Positions 16,391 to 25,341 of a stretch of 64,000 nt of DNA are shown in pieces. Each line of letters opens with the position of its first letter. The stretch's first letter is position 1. The notes beneath the pieces were generated by a model, which worked only from the letters and a program-made list of their open reading frames with translations, ran no database searches and was not told the DNA's origin. The stretch comes from Flavobacterium sp. BFFFF2. Its GTDB lineage: Bacteria > Bacteroidota > Bacteroidia > Flavobacteriales > Flavobacteriaceae. Position numbers and translations under genes: made by a program. Location: contig NKJD01000016.1 in NCBI GenBank assembly GCA_002256385.1, positions 1 through 64,000 on the forward strand, given 5' to 3'.

Positions 16391-17851
16391 TTATTTTTTA
16401 ATTGGTTTGAATCGCATCAACAGGTAGTACACTCCTGCGCTGATGCCAAATCCGACAAACCAAGCATAATGATACAAATGTAATAGCCAAGCCGGAAACA
16501 GGCTTGGTTCCCATACGTTAATGGTGGTAAAAAAGCCGGGCATATTGGGTAAAATTCCCAGTATCAACGCCCATAATGCTGATGCATTCCACCCACGGGT
16601 GTAGCGATAAATACCCTGACTTTGGTACATGTCATTCACACTTAATTCTTTTTTACGGATCAAATAATAATCGGCAATCAAGATGCCGCCCACAGGTCCG
16701 AGCAAGCTAGAATAGCCTACCAACCATGTAAAAATATAGCCACTTGGATCAGCTATGAGTTTCCATGGAAAGATAAGAATTCCTATGATTCCGGTGATAT
16801 AACCGCCCTTGCGGAAATCAATTTTTTGGGGTGAAATGTGCGCAAAATCATTGGCTGGACTTACAATATTGGCCGCGATATTGGTGGCCAACGTAGAAAG
16901 CGCCACCGCCAACATCGCCAAACTGACAATGAGTTTGCTGTCAAATTTGCTGGCCAAAACCACCGGGTCCCAAATGGTGCTGCCAAAAACAATGGTGGTG
17001 GCTGAGGTCACCACGACGCCCACAAAGGCAAACAGTGTCATTGAAGTGGGCAAACCATATAATTGTCCGCGAATTTGCGCTTTTTGCGATACGGCATAGC
17101 GCGTAAAATCGGGGATGTTGAGCGATAAGGTGGCCCAAAAACCGACCATGCCCGTCAGTGCTGGAAAAAAATAGGTCCAGAACTCGGCTGAGGTAGCAAA
17201 TTTGGAGGGCGTTTGTAAAATGGGACCCAAGCCATCGGCTGCTTGTATGGCCCAAAATAATAAGGCCAAGGCCGCTGCGGGCAAAAAGAAAGCTTTGAAC
17301 ACCAATAATTTGCGGATGCTATCGACCCCCAAATACACCACATACATATTCACTGCCCAAAAAAGCAAGAAGCAAAGGGCAGGCCCCGTTTGCAAATCCC
17401 ACGAAGCTGGAAAAATCGCAGGCAAGGTATCAAGTGATGGAATCCACAGTCGGGCCATTTGAAACAAAGCAAAGCCGCCGATCCAAGTTTGAATGCCAAA
17501 CCAACCGCAGGCCACGATGGCCCGAAGCAAGGCCGGTACATTCGCACCAACCGTGCCAAAACTTGCCCGCGCAAAAACTGGAAAGGGAATCCCGTATTTG
17601 GCCCCTGCATGGCCGTTTAAAATCATGGGAATGAGCACAATGCTATTGCCCAAAAAAATCGTCAAAATGGCTTGCCACCAATTCATTCCGCCCTGTATCA
17701 ACGAACTCGACAGCATGTAGGTTGGAATACACAGACTCATGCTGATCCATAAGGCAGAAAAATTCCAAGTAGTCCAACTGCGTTTAGAAGCGGCAATGGG
17801 TGCCAAATCTTCGCTGTATAATTGGTTGTTATGAGGCGACGGTGCTTGCAT
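16391..17851 (-). CDS. NCS1-family nucleobase/hydantoin permease
   Basis: This 486-residue protein has about 12 membrane segments. The NCS1 signature region is present near residues 15-50 (LAPIAASKRSWTTWNFSALW, then WISMSLCIPTYML), with GIPFPVFARASFG and the late PANDFAHISPQKIDFRKGGY. Family members symport uracil, allantoin, hydantoins or cytosine with H+ or Na+. The operon makes uracil/thymine or their dihydro forms the likely substrates. It lies 2 bases after the aminotransferase gene. Confidence 0.88.
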   Translation of the reverse strand: MQAPSPHNNQLYSEDLAPIAASKRSWTTWNFSALWISMSLCIPTYMLSSSLIQGGMNWWQAILTIFLGNSIVLIPMILNGHAGAKYGIPFPVFARASFGTVGANVPALLRAIVACGWFGIQTWIGGFALFQMARLWIPSLDTLPAIFPASWDLQTGPALCFLLFWAVNMYVVYLGVDSIRKLLVFKAFFLPAAALALLFWAIQAADGLGPILQTPSKFATSAEFWTYFFPALTGMVGFWATLSLNIPDFTRYAVSQKAQIRGQLYGLPTSMTLFAFVGVVVTSATTIVFGSTIWDPVVLASKFDSKLIVSLAMLAVALSTLATNIAANIVSPANDFAHISPQKIDFRKGGYITGIIGILIFPWKLIADPSGYIFTWLVGYSSLLGPVGGILIADYYLIRKKELSVNDMYQSQGIYRYTRGWNASALWALILGILPNMPGFFTTINVWEPSLFPAWLLHLYHYAWFVGFGISAGVYYLLMRFKPIKK

Positions 17852-17853
17852 AT

Positions 17854-19200
17854 TTAGTCGTTTACGAGTGCGGCATCGGCGATTTTTAGCGCTTCAGAAA
17901 TAATGGCCAATCCTTCGTTAATTTGGTCTTTGGTAATGGTCAAGGGCGGGGCAATAAAAAGGTATCCCCAACGAACAAAGGTGTACAGACCCAATTCGCG
18001 TAATTTACCCGCTATTTGATTGGTCACCGTCAGATCAGCCCCTGCGCCATTATACGGCGAAATGAGTTCGCCAGTTTTTTTGTTCTTTAAAATATCTAAG
18101 CAACCGAGCAATCCGGTGTTTCTAAAAGTGCCCATGCACGGGTGTTGCGCCCGCATTTCTTGGATGCGTTGTTCCACGTAAGCGCCCATTTGACGGGCAT
18201 TTTCAATCAGGTGGTCACTTTCGTAAATGTTGATAACGGCCAATGCAGCTGCCAAAGCCACTGGATGCGCATTATAAGTAAGGCCAATCATCATGGGGGT
18301 TTGTTCGTATTTGGCCGCAATGCGGTCCGATACCATCAAGCAACCCAACGGCAAATACGACGAGGTAAGTCCTTTGGCCATGCAAATCATGTCGGGTACG
18401 ATGTCGTGGTTTTGAAAACCAAACCATTGGCCCGTTCTGCCAAAACCACTCATGACTTCGTCTGCCACAAATAAAATATCATATTTTTCGCAAAGGGCTT
18501 TTACCCCTTTTAAATACCCTTTCGGATAATGCAAACATCCCGACGAACCGCTTTCGCCTTCAAAAATAAAGGCGGCAATGTTGGTTTTGCCTTCTAAATG
18601 GATGATGCGTTCCACGTATTCGAGGCTCAGTTGGAGCTTGGTTTCGTTGTCCAAGTCTTTCATGCCAAAGAAATAATACGGATCGTCTAAGTGCACCACA
18701 TTGGGCATTTGTTGCGAATCATTGGCCAACTTTCTGGGGTCGCCCCCAACCGTCATGCCGCCGATGGACCCGCCATGAAATGCACGGTAGCGGCCCACAA
18801 TTTTATGGCGCCCGGTAAACAATCGGGCCAATTTGATGGCATTGTCAATAGATGAGGTGCCACACAAAGTAAAAAAAGCTTTGTTGAGGTCGCCTGGGCA
18901 AATGTCGGCCAGTTTTTTGGACAATTTGGCGCGCACTTCGGTGGTGCAACTGGGCGTTACAAAACTGACTTGTTGCATTTGTTCCACCACTGCTTGGGTA
19001 ACGCGTTGGTCGCCATGGCCAATATTGACAGACATCAGTCCCGATGAAAAATCGATGATGCGCTTGTCGTCAAAATCGTATAAGTAAACCCCTTCGCCTC
19101 GTTTGATGGCCCACGGATTCATTGGCCCTTGCGCCGACCACGAAAATAAACTGTATTGTTTGCTGTCTTGTATAATTTCTTCTTTTGTCATTTTTGTCAT
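17854..19200 (-). CDS. Class III aminotransferase, probable beta-alanine transaminase
   Basis: This 448-residue PLP enzyme of the omega-amino acid:pyruvate type has GTSSIDNAIKLAR, the glycine-rich AFHGGSIGGMTVG, VADEVMSGFGRTGQWFGFQ and the PLP-lysine motif MAKGLTSSYLPLG. In this operon it probably converts beta-alanine (or beta-aminoisobutyrate) to malonate (or methylmalonate) semialdehyde. It is the first gene of the tight block aminotransferase-permease-dihydropyrimidinase-ureidopropionase. Confidence 0.88.
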   Translation of the reverse strand: MTKMTKEEIIQDSKQYSLFSWSAQGPMNPWAIKRGEGVYLYDFDDKRIIDFSSGLMSVNIGHGDQRVTQAVVEQMQQVSFVTPSCTTEVRAKLSKKLADICPGDLNKAFFTLCGTSSIDNAIKLARLFTGRHKIVGRYRAFHGGSIGGMTVGGDPRKLANDSQQMPNVVHLDDPYYFFGMKDLDNETKLQLSLEYVERIIHLEGKTNIAAFIFEGESGSSGCLHYPKGYLKGVKALCEKYDILFVADEVMSGFGRTGQWFGFQNHDIVPDMICMAKGLTSSYLPLGCLMVSDRIAAKYEQTPMMIGLTYNAHPVALAAALAVINIYESDHLIENARQMGAYVEQRIQEMRAQHPCMGTFRNTGLLGCLDILKNKKTGELISPYNGAGADLTVTNQIAGKLRELGLYTFVRWGYLFIAPPLTITKDQINEGLAIISEALKIADAALVND

Positions 19201-19403
19201 TTGAAAATTTGAACTAGGTTTTTTGTTTAAAGTTCAAGGTTTAAGGTTTAAAGTTCGGCATTGAAGCAAAAATTACTGCTTCGCTTGTCTTACTTTTTGT
19301 GGCTGCCTCCCTTTTTTCAGAATGGCAGCAGACTAAGGAAATAAAGATAACTTTAAACTTTGAACTTTAAACTTTTAAACTGCGAAAGCCTTTGGCTTTC
19401 GCA
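19201..19403. other. Spacer with inverted heptamer repeats
   Basis: Two arms of the AAACTTT heptamer family face each other, 19226-19257 (GTTTAAAGTTCAAGG) and 19349-19380 (AACTTTAAACTTTGAAC). They could fold into a long hairpin between the dehydrogenase and aminotransferase genes. Confidence 0.5.
19382..19402 (-). terminator. Hairpin at the end of mmsA
   Basis: GCGAAAGCC pairs perfectly with GGCTTTCGC around three bases, directly after the mmsA stop on the minus strand. A/T-rich sequence follows, without a long T-run. Confidence 0.6.
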
Positions 19404-20861
19404 TCAACTCATCCAATTAACTCCCGCTTCTGCATTCCATTTGACGGTGCTTTTTTTGAGTTGTGTCCAAAATTCGATGGAACTTTTACCGGTAATGTCG
19501 CCTACACCAAATTTACTGTCGTTCCAACCGCCAAAACTGAAGGGTTCGCGCGGAACGGGAACGCCCACGTTGACCCCGATCATGCCAGCACTTGCCTTTT
19601 CAATAATATAGCGGGCAGCGCCGCCATTTTGTGTAAAAACACTGGCAGCATTGCCATACGGATTGGTATTTTCAATTTTTAAAGCTTCGTCAATGGTGGC
19701 TGTTCGGATAATGGAAATGACGGGGCCAAAAATTTCCTCGCAAGCAACACTCATTTCGGGCGTCACAAAGTCAATCACTGTTGGGCCCACATAGGTACCG
19801 CCTTCTTTGCCTTTTACAACGGTGCCACGTCCGTCCACCAAGATTTTGGCCCCATCTTTTTCGGCTTGCGAAATATATTGTTCAATGCGGTCTTTCGATT
19901 CTTTGTTAATGACGGCTCCCAAATTTTCACCAGCCACGATTTTGCGGGCTTCATCACAGATTTTAGCCACAATATGATCTACTTGGCCAACGGCCAACAT
20001 AGCAGAGGCTGCCATACAGCGCTGCCCCGCACAGCCCGACATAGAGGCTGCCACATTTTGGGCGGTCATTTCTGGAATGGCGTCTGGAAGCACCATCAAG
20101 TGGTTTTTGGCTCCGCCTAATGCCAAGCAACGTTTTAGGTTTTGCGTGGCGCGTTGGTACACAATTTTTGCCACTTTGGTCGATCCTACAAAGGAAACCG
20201 CCTTAATGTCGGGGTGGTCACAAATGGCATTAACAATATCCACGTCACCATGCACTACATTGAATACACCATCAGGCAAGCCTGCTTGCTGCAGCAATTC
20301 GGCAATTCGGCCACAACAAAGCGGCACTTTTTCAGAAGGTTTAATAATCATGCAATTGCCCAAAGCAATGGCATTGGGAATGGTCCAATTGGGCACCATG
20401 GCCGGGAAATTAAACGGTACAATAGAGGCCACCACGCCCAAGGCCACATGTTCGGTGCGGCATTCCACGCCTTTGCTTACTTCCAATAATTCGCCCGTAA
20501 TAAGTTGTGGCAAGGAGGTGGCAAATTCGGTGAGTTCAATGCATTTTTCAATTTCGGCGACCGATTCGCTGTAGGTTTTGCCATTTTCTTCGCTGCATAA
20601 TTCGGCCAGTTCTTTGAGATTTTGTTCCAACAAAGTTTTGTAACGGAAAAATACTTGCACACGTTCTTTAATGGGCATTTTACTCCAAATAGGGAACGCT
20701 TTTTGGGCTGCTTGCACGGCTGAATCCAAATCGGCATACGTGGACATTGGCACGGTTGACAGCAAAGTGCCGTCAAGGGGCGAGACAACATCGAGGGTTC
20801 GGCTGGTGATGGGTGTTACAAACGCACCGCCAATATAATTTTGAATAGATGGGTATTTCAT
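19404..20861 (-). CDS. mmsA: CoA-acylating (methyl)malonate-semialdehyde dehydrogenase
   Basis: This 485-residue aldehyde dehydrogenase has the MmsA features FPAMVPNWTIPNAIALGNC, SFVGSTKVAKIVYQRA, the catalytic Cys segment SMSGCAGQRCMAASAML and EEIFGPVISI. It converts methylmalonate semialdehyde to propionyl-CoA and malonate semialdehyde to acetyl-CoA, the last step after the aminotransferase. It is the outermost gene of the cluster. The 203-base spacer before the next gene suggests partly separate transcription. Confidence 0.92.
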   Translation of the reverse strand: MKYPSIQNYIGGAFVTPITSRTLDVVSPLDGTLLSTVPMSTYADLDSAVQAAQKAFPIWSKMPIKERVQVFFRYKTLLEQNLKELAELCSEENGKTYSESVAEIEKCIELTEFATSLPQLITGELLEVSKGVECRTEHVALGVVASIVPFNFPAMVPNWTIPNAIALGNCMIIKPSEKVPLCCGRIAELLQQAGLPDGVFNVVHGDVDIVNAICDHPDIKAVSFVGSTKVAKIVYQRATQNLKRCLALGGAKNHLMVLPDAIPEMTAQNVAASMSGCAGQRCMAASAMLAVGQVDHIVAKICDEARKIVAGENLGAVINKESKDRIEQYISQAEKDGAKILVDGRGTVVKGKEGGTYVGPTVIDFVTPEMSVACEEIFGPVISIIRTATIDEALKIENTNPYGNAASVFTQNGGAARYIIEKASAGMIGVNVGVPVPREPFSFGGWNDSKFGVGDITGKSSIEFWTQLKKSTVKWNAEAGVNWMS

Positions 20862-21249
20862 GTTTTGTACTTGTTTTATTTTTTGCGTGTTATACAGTGT
20901 TTGTTGACTAAATTTTGCTTCTTATTTTTTGATATTTAATTTTTTAAATACAGTGTCATGTATTTTGATTCATTTCAAAAATCAAATTTTGATAGATAAA
21001 GCCGCGAAAAAAACCCAATAATCAATCTTCAAACTGAAAGACTGTTTATTGAGAATGTAGCATTTTTTTTGTTAAAAAATTGTGTGTTTTCGCGGAACAC
21101 ATGCGTTTTGTTATATCGAAAGTAATTATTTTTTTTTACAACAACGATATTCAGCCATAAATTTTGAAAAAGTAAAAAAGAGGAATGTTAAAAAAAGAGG
21201 GAATCTAATAACATTTGTTGATCATTAAAAAACAAAAACCAATTGATGT
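20862..21249. other. AT-rich spacer with the mmsA promoter region
   Basis: About 390 bases without a gene, very A/T-rich with long T and A runs. It should hold the minus-strand promoter of the pyrimidine cluster. No confident promoter box or operator is seen. Confidence 0.4.
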
Positions 21250-22221
21250 TTAGTCAGTTAAAAACCGCAAACTGCTTTGGGTGGCGGTCACTTCTATTTC
21301 CACTTGGCTGCCCATAATCAGTGCCCGATTGTCTTGGATGTGTCCGGCTGGGAAGTTATAAATGACGGGAATGGATAAACCATGAATGTTTTCTTCAATG
21401 ATTTCAAGTGCGTTTTGGCCCCAAGGAATGTCGTTGTCATTCATTTTGGTCATCCCGCCAACCACCAATCCTTTCAAATTGGCCAAACAACCATTGCGTT
21501 TCAGGTTTAGCATCATGCGGTCGAGGTGGTATAGATATTCGTCTAAGTCTTCAATAAATAAAATTTTGCCCTTGCAATCAATGGCCGATGGCGAACCTAA
21601 TAAGCTATATAAAATAGATAAATTGCCCCCGACCAATTCGCCTTGGGCTTTGCCACCATGATTTAAGGCATCGCAATCAAGCGTGTAAGTCAATGGTTCG
21701 CCGAAAAGCGCTTGGCGCAAACTTTCTTTGGCGGATGCAGTGGCACGTGGCACACTTACGGGCATCAGCGCATGTAAAGAAGCCACGCCCAATCGGTTGA
21801 GGTGGCTGTGTAGCACTGTCACATCGCTAAATCCGATAATCCATTTCGGATTTATTAAAAATTGGGTGAAATCTAAGTGGTCAATGATGCGGACGGTACC
21901 ATAACCGCCCCGCACACACCAAATGGCTTTGATGTTTGGGTCGTCCAACATGTCTTGAAAATCGGCCGTGCGCTGCGCATCCGTCCCTGCCAATTGGTAG
22001 TGGTCTAGTCCAATGGTGTGCCCGACTTTTACATTCAAGCCCCATTGACAAAGCAATTCATAAGTTGGCGTTAAATTGTCTTCTAGGTTTTTACGCGCAG
22101 TAGATACAATGGCAACGGTGTCGCCAGGTTTTAACGAGTCAGGGCGTTTCATATAAGTAAGGTCTTGGGCCTGCACGCTACAAAACCACCATCCAAGAAG
22201 AAGAAAGCGCACATAGTGCAT
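21250..22221 (-). CDS. LD-carboxypeptidase (S66 family), exported
   Basis: This 323-residue peptidase of the LdcA/MccF family has the nucleophile region GFSDVTVLHSHL (Ser), the Glu in LFIEDLDEYLYHLDRM and the His in FPAGHIQDN. RGGYGTVRI is the usual glycine-rich segment. It removes the terminal D-Ala from murein tetrapeptides, or in MccF relatives cleaves microcin-type conjugates. Start ATG 22221 is chosen because it gives a signal peptide (MHYVRFLLLGWWFCSVQAQ); upstream in-frame codons lack ATG. An exported form is notable because classical LdcA is cytoplasmic. Confidence 0.88.
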   Translation of the reverse strand: MHYVRFLLLGWWFCSVQAQDLTYMKRPDSLKPGDTVAIVSTARKNLEDNLTPTYELLCQWGLNVKVGHTIGLDHYQLAGTDAQRTADFQDMLDDPNIKAIWCVRGGYGTVRIIDHLDFTQFLINPKWIIGFSDVTVLHSHLNRLGVASLHALMPVSVPRATASAKESLRQALFGEPLTYTLDCDALNHGGKAQGELVGGNLSILYSLLGSPSAIDCKGKILFIEDLDEYLYHLDRMMLNLKRNGCLANLKGLVVGGMTKMNDNDIPWGQNALEIIEENIHGLSIPVIYNFPAGHIQDNRALIMGSQVEIEVTATQSSLRFLTD

Positions 22222-22330
22222 AGAGGCCAATTTGATACAAAAATAGGAATTATAAGGCGGTTTGAAACAAAAAAATGAGTGCTTCGGGGGCTTTGATTTT
22301 CCATGTATTTTTACGCCCTAAAACTGCGCC

Positions 22331-22921
22331 ATGTTTCAACTAAGCAAAACCATCATTTCTGAATCGATTCTAGAGAATGAATTTGTATGCAACCTCAGTG
22401 CTTGCCACGGTGCCTGTTGCGTGGGTGGCGATGCGGGTGCGCCATTGTCTGAGGAAGAAACCGTCATTTTGGAACGCATTTATCCGCTGATTAAAGACTA
22501 TTTGCGTCCTGAGGGAATTGCTGCCATTGAAGAAAAAGGCACTTGGTTGGTAGGCACCGACCAAGACCGCGAAACGCCTTTGGTGGACAACAAGGAGTGT
22601 GCCTATGTGATTTTTGACGGCAAAACCGCCTTGTGCGGCATCGAACAAGCCTACAATGAAGGCATCGTTGATTGGAAAAAACCCGTTTCGTGCCATTTGT
22701 ACCCCATTCGGGTAAAAGATTTCAGCGAGTTTTCGGCGGTAAATTACGATGAATGGGACATTTGCGACCCCGCTTGTGCCCTCGGACAAGAATTGCAAGT
22801 GCCTGTTTACCAGTTTGTCAAAGAGGCCCTCATTCGGCGTTTTGGTGAAAATTGGTACCGCGAACTGGAAAAAGTAGCCGAAGAATGGCGAACTGATGGG
22901 AAAAACAGAAAAAGGAAATAG
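22331..22921 (+). CDS. DUF3109 family Cys-rich protein
   Basis: This 196-residue protein is recognised as the DUF3109 family common in Bacteroidota. Conserved cysteines are in CNLSACHGACCVGG, KECAYVIFDGKTALCG, PVSCHLYPIRV and CDPACALG, suggesting a metal (Zn or Fe-S) site related to the YkgJ-type cluster domain. Function is unknown. It diverges from the LD-carboxypeptidase gene, with 109 bases between the start codons. Confidence 0.82.
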   Translation: MFQLSKTIISESILENEFVCNLSACHGACCVGGDAGAPLSEEETVILERIYPLIKDYLRPEGIAAIEEKGTWLVGTDQDRETPLVDNKECAYVIFDGKTALCGIEQAYNEGIVDWKKPVSCHLYPIRVKDFSEFSAVNYDEWDICDPACALGQELQVPVYQFVKEALIRRFGENWYRELEKVAEEWRTDGKNRKRK

Positions 22922-22988
22922 GAGGGTGTTGAAATAAAAATACGTTCTGGTAAAATCAATTTCATTGAGCATCAAAGTTAATCGTGAT

Positions 22989-23165
22989 GCGAAGCTTTTA
23001 GAGCAAAGAGTAAAGAACAAAGAGTAAAGATTTGTGGAAAAAATATCATCCTTTTCTCTTGCTTCTTTTGTCTAAAACGCCCAGTTAAGCGAAGTTTAAA
23101 ATTGTGCGAAGCTTTTAGAGCAAAGAGTAAAGAACAAAGAGCAAAGATTTGTGTGGAAAAAACAT
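22989..23165 (+). repeat. Two direct repeat copies of about 58 bases
   Basis: Copies at 22989-23046 and 23106-23165 both read GCGAAGCTTTTAGAGCAAAG, then an AAAGAACAAAGAG-type stretch, then GATTTGTG. A third partial GCGAAGCTTTGC lies at 23226. They sit between the DUF3109 gene and pth. Confidence 0.75.
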
Positions 23166-23193
23166 CAATCTTCTTTTCACTTTTTTCTTCTCT

Positions 23194-23430
23194 CTAAAAG
23201 CATAGTCTAACAATGTTGATTTTTGTGCGAAGCTTTGCAAGTGCCGGCCCGCATATGTAGTCATAGGTTTCGCTAGCCGTAAAAATCCTGAAGCCTTGGA
23301 GGGATTTTAGGCCAAGCGAAACTGGTTTTGCCGCAGGCAAAAATGACCTTTTATGCGGGCCAAAAAAGCCCTTTCTTTTGGTTCGTTTTCTTTGGGCTAG
23401 CAAAGAAAATGAACAGAGTTGTTTCAATAG
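23194..23430 (-). repeat. Dispersed spacer element, not a gene
   Basis: On the minus strand it begins CTAGCCCAAAGAAAACG and contains an inverted GTTTCGCTAGCC / GGCCAAGCGAAAC arrangement. The open frame here (LLAQRKRTKRKGFFGP) resembles a recurring spurious product of Bacteroidota intergenic elements. I treat it as a repeat, from memory of such elements. Confidence 0.45.
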
Positions 23431-23466
23431 AAAAATGCCTTTTCCAAAAATAATTATTGAAAAAAA

Positions 23467-24033
23467 ATGAAGAAATACCTCATTGTCGGTTTAGGCAACA
23501 TTGGCCCAGAATATGAATTCACCCGCCACAACATTGGTTTTTTGGTAGTGGAGGCTTGGGCAAAAAAAGAAGGCGTCTCATTTTCCTCGGGCAAATTAGG
23601 GAGCATGGCCCAATTGAAGGTCAAAGGCCGGCAGGTGTTTTTGCTGAAACCCAGCACCTACATGAACCTGAGCGGCAAAGCGGTGGCCTATTGGATGCAA
23701 CAAGAAAATATACCCCTAGAAAATGTGCTCATCATTACCGATGATTTAAACTTGCCATTTGGCTCTTTGCGCATCAAAGCAAAGGGCAGTGATGGCGGTC
23801 ACAATGGCCTCAAAAGCATACAAGGTGTTTTGCAAACGGTTGATTACGCGCGCTTTCGGTTTGGCATCAGCGATGCATTTGCCAAGGGCCGGCAAGTAGA
23901 TTATGTGTTGGGCAATTGGACCGAAGCCGAAACCAAGGCCTTGCCCGAGCGCTTGTCAAAATGTGTAGAAGCCATGGAATCATTTGTGTTGAGCGGCTTG
24001 GCCAATGCGATGAATTTGTTTAATGGGAAATGA
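23467..24033 (+). CDS. pth: Peptidyl-tRNA hydrolase
   Basis: This 188-residue protein matches Pth over its full length: [22 protein letters not shown] (catalytic His), [33 protein letters not shown] and GGHNGLKSI. It recycles tRNA from peptidyl-tRNAs dropped by ribosomes and is essential in most bacteria. It stands alone between repeat-rich spacers. Confidence 0.96.
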   Translation: MKKYLIVGLGNIGPEYEFTRHNIGFLVVEAWAKKEGVSFSSGKLGSMAQLKVKGRQVFLLKPSTYMNLSGKAVAYWMQQENIPLENVLIITDDLNLPFGSLRIKAKGSDGGHNGLKSIQGVLQTVDYARFRFGISDAFAKGRQVDYVLGNWTEAETKALPERLSKCVEAMESFVLSGLANAMNLFNGK

Positions 24034-24138
24034 CACCGGAATTTTGAATGATGAATTTTAAATTTTGAATTGTTGCTAATGTCAATTGCCTCTTTTTGAT
24101 TGAAGAATTTAAGGATTGATAGATTGAACGATAACTGG

Positions 24139-24447
24139 AATTCACTTTTGACTTTCGACTTTCGACTGAAAAAAAACTATTGCCTGTTTTTCCTCTCCCC
24201 CAGCCCCTCTCCAAAGGAGAGGGTGGCTATTTATCACATTAAATTTTTTTCAGCTTTCATCTTTTGACTTTCGACTTTTGGACTAAGAAAAACTATTGCC
24301 TGTTTTTCCTCTCCCCCAGCCCCTCTCCAAAGGAGAGGGTGGCTATTTATCACATTAAATTTTTTTCGGCTTTCATCTTTTGACTTTCGACTTTTGACTT
24401 TCGACTTTCGACTTTCGACTTTCGACTTTCGACTTTCAGCTTTCGAC
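24139..24447. repeat. Two-copy block plus CGACTTT heptamer array
   Basis: A block of about 105 bases occurs twice (about 24145-24249 and 24262-24365). It contains a palindrome where CCTCTCC pairs with GGAGAGG and ends in TATCACATTAAATTTTTTT. It is followed at 24377-24447 by about ten tandem CGACTTT/TGACTTT heptamers. The same heptamers occur on the other strand at 28987-29077, 32965-33000 and 35092-35127. Confidence 0.8.
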
Positions 24448-24454
24448 TTTTGAC

Positions 24455-24462
24455 TATATTTG
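24455..24462 (+). promoter_or_regulatory. Possible -7 box TATATTTG
   Basis: TATATTTG fits the Bacteroidota TAnnTTTG consensus and lies 27 bases upstream of the M48 protease start, at the edge of the heptamer array. No convincing -33 element is seen. Confidence 0.35.
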
Positions 24463-24488
24463 TCCATCAAACCGATAATCCCTCCAAT

Positions 24489-25340
24489 ATGAATTCCATG
24501 AAAGTAATTAAAGTAAGCAGTTTTTTTGCCTTGCTTACGGCCATTCCGGCGGCTCATGCACAGATCAACATCAATGACCGCCTCAAGCAAGCAGGTCAAC
24601 AATTGGTTACTGGATTTACCTTTAGCAATGAAGATGCGCAGAATGTGTCGCGCAATGCAGTGGTACAATTAGATGCAAAAAACACCATTGCAGGTCCAAC
24701 CAATGCTTACGCCCTTCGTTTGAATCGGGTTTTTGGCCCGCACAAACAAGAGAATGGGTTAGCCCTCAATTTCAAAGTGTATTTAACCAAAGACGTCAAT
24801 GCCTTTGCCACAGCCGACGGCAGTGTGCGGGTGTTTCAAGGTTTAATGGATATGATGGATGACAATCAACTATTGGCGGTGATCGGCCATGAAATTGGAC
24901 ACGTAGCCAACGAAGACAGCCGTGATGCAGCCAAGAGAGCCTATCTTCAAGCTGGTTTGGTAGATGCCGCCGCTTCGCAATCCGATAAAATTGCTACTGC
25001 CACCGACGGAGATTATGGAAAAATTGGCCAAGCTTTAATTACCAGCAAATACAGCCGCAAACAAGAATCAGAAGCCGATGATTTTTCATATGACTTCATG
25101 AAAAAACACGGATACAATGTGAATGCCGTTGAATCGGCCTTTTTGATATTGGCTAAATTAAGTGGCGGTCAAGAGTCTTCATTGATTTCACAAATGATGA
25201 GTACGCACCCAGACCCCGCCAGTCGTGCCGATAAAGCCCTTGCCCGTGCAGAAGCAGACGGACTTTATAAACCTTATGTAGTTCAAAAAGCAGCACCAGC
25301 AAAAGGTGGTAAAACGCCCAAAAAAGGCAAAAAGAAATAA
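24489..25340 (+). CDS. Exported M48-family metalloprotease
   Basis: The start at 24489 (or ATG 24498) gives a signal peptide ending AAHAQ; the frame is open further upstream but only through heptamer repeat and a TTG. The 283-residue protein has the zinc motif VIGHEIGHVANEDSRDAAKR and the third-ligand region KQESEADDFSYDFMKKHGYN (Glu in the ESEAD motif), followed by MSTHPDPASRADKA. It resembles the catalytic domain of BepA/LoiP-type periplasmic proteases that degrade misfolded envelope proteins. The C-terminus is a Lys-rich tail. The GNAT gene starts 1 base after its stop. Confidence 0.88.
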   Translation: MNSMKVIKVSSFFALLTAIPAAHAQININDRLKQAGQQLVTGFTFSNEDAQNVSRNAVVQLDAKNTIAGPTNAYALRLNRVFGPHKQENGLALNFKVYLTKDVNAFATADGSVRVFQGLMDMMDDNQLLAVIGHEIGHVANEDSRDAAKRAYLQAGLVDAAASQSDKIATATDGDYGKIGQALITSKYSRKQESEADDFSYDFMKKHGYNVNAVESAFLILAKLSGGQESSLISQMMSTHPDPASRADKALARAEADGLYKPYVVQKAAPAKGGKTPKKGKKK

Positions 25341-25341
25341 C

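Noticed and set aside
22370..23020. Long antisense frame (216 codons) over the DUF3109 gene
   Set aside because: It lies opposite a recognised Cys-rich protein whose motifs are conserved; the antisense frame has no recognisable feature.
23194..23427. Minus-strand frame beginning MKQLCSFSLLAQRKRTKRKG
   Set aside because: It coincides with a dispersed intergenic element and has no domain; such frames recur as false genes in this phylum.
24234..24668. Minus-strand open frame with RKSKVESRKSKV repeats
   Set aside because: It is the translation of AAAGTC heptamers and overlaps the M48 protease gene start on the other strand.
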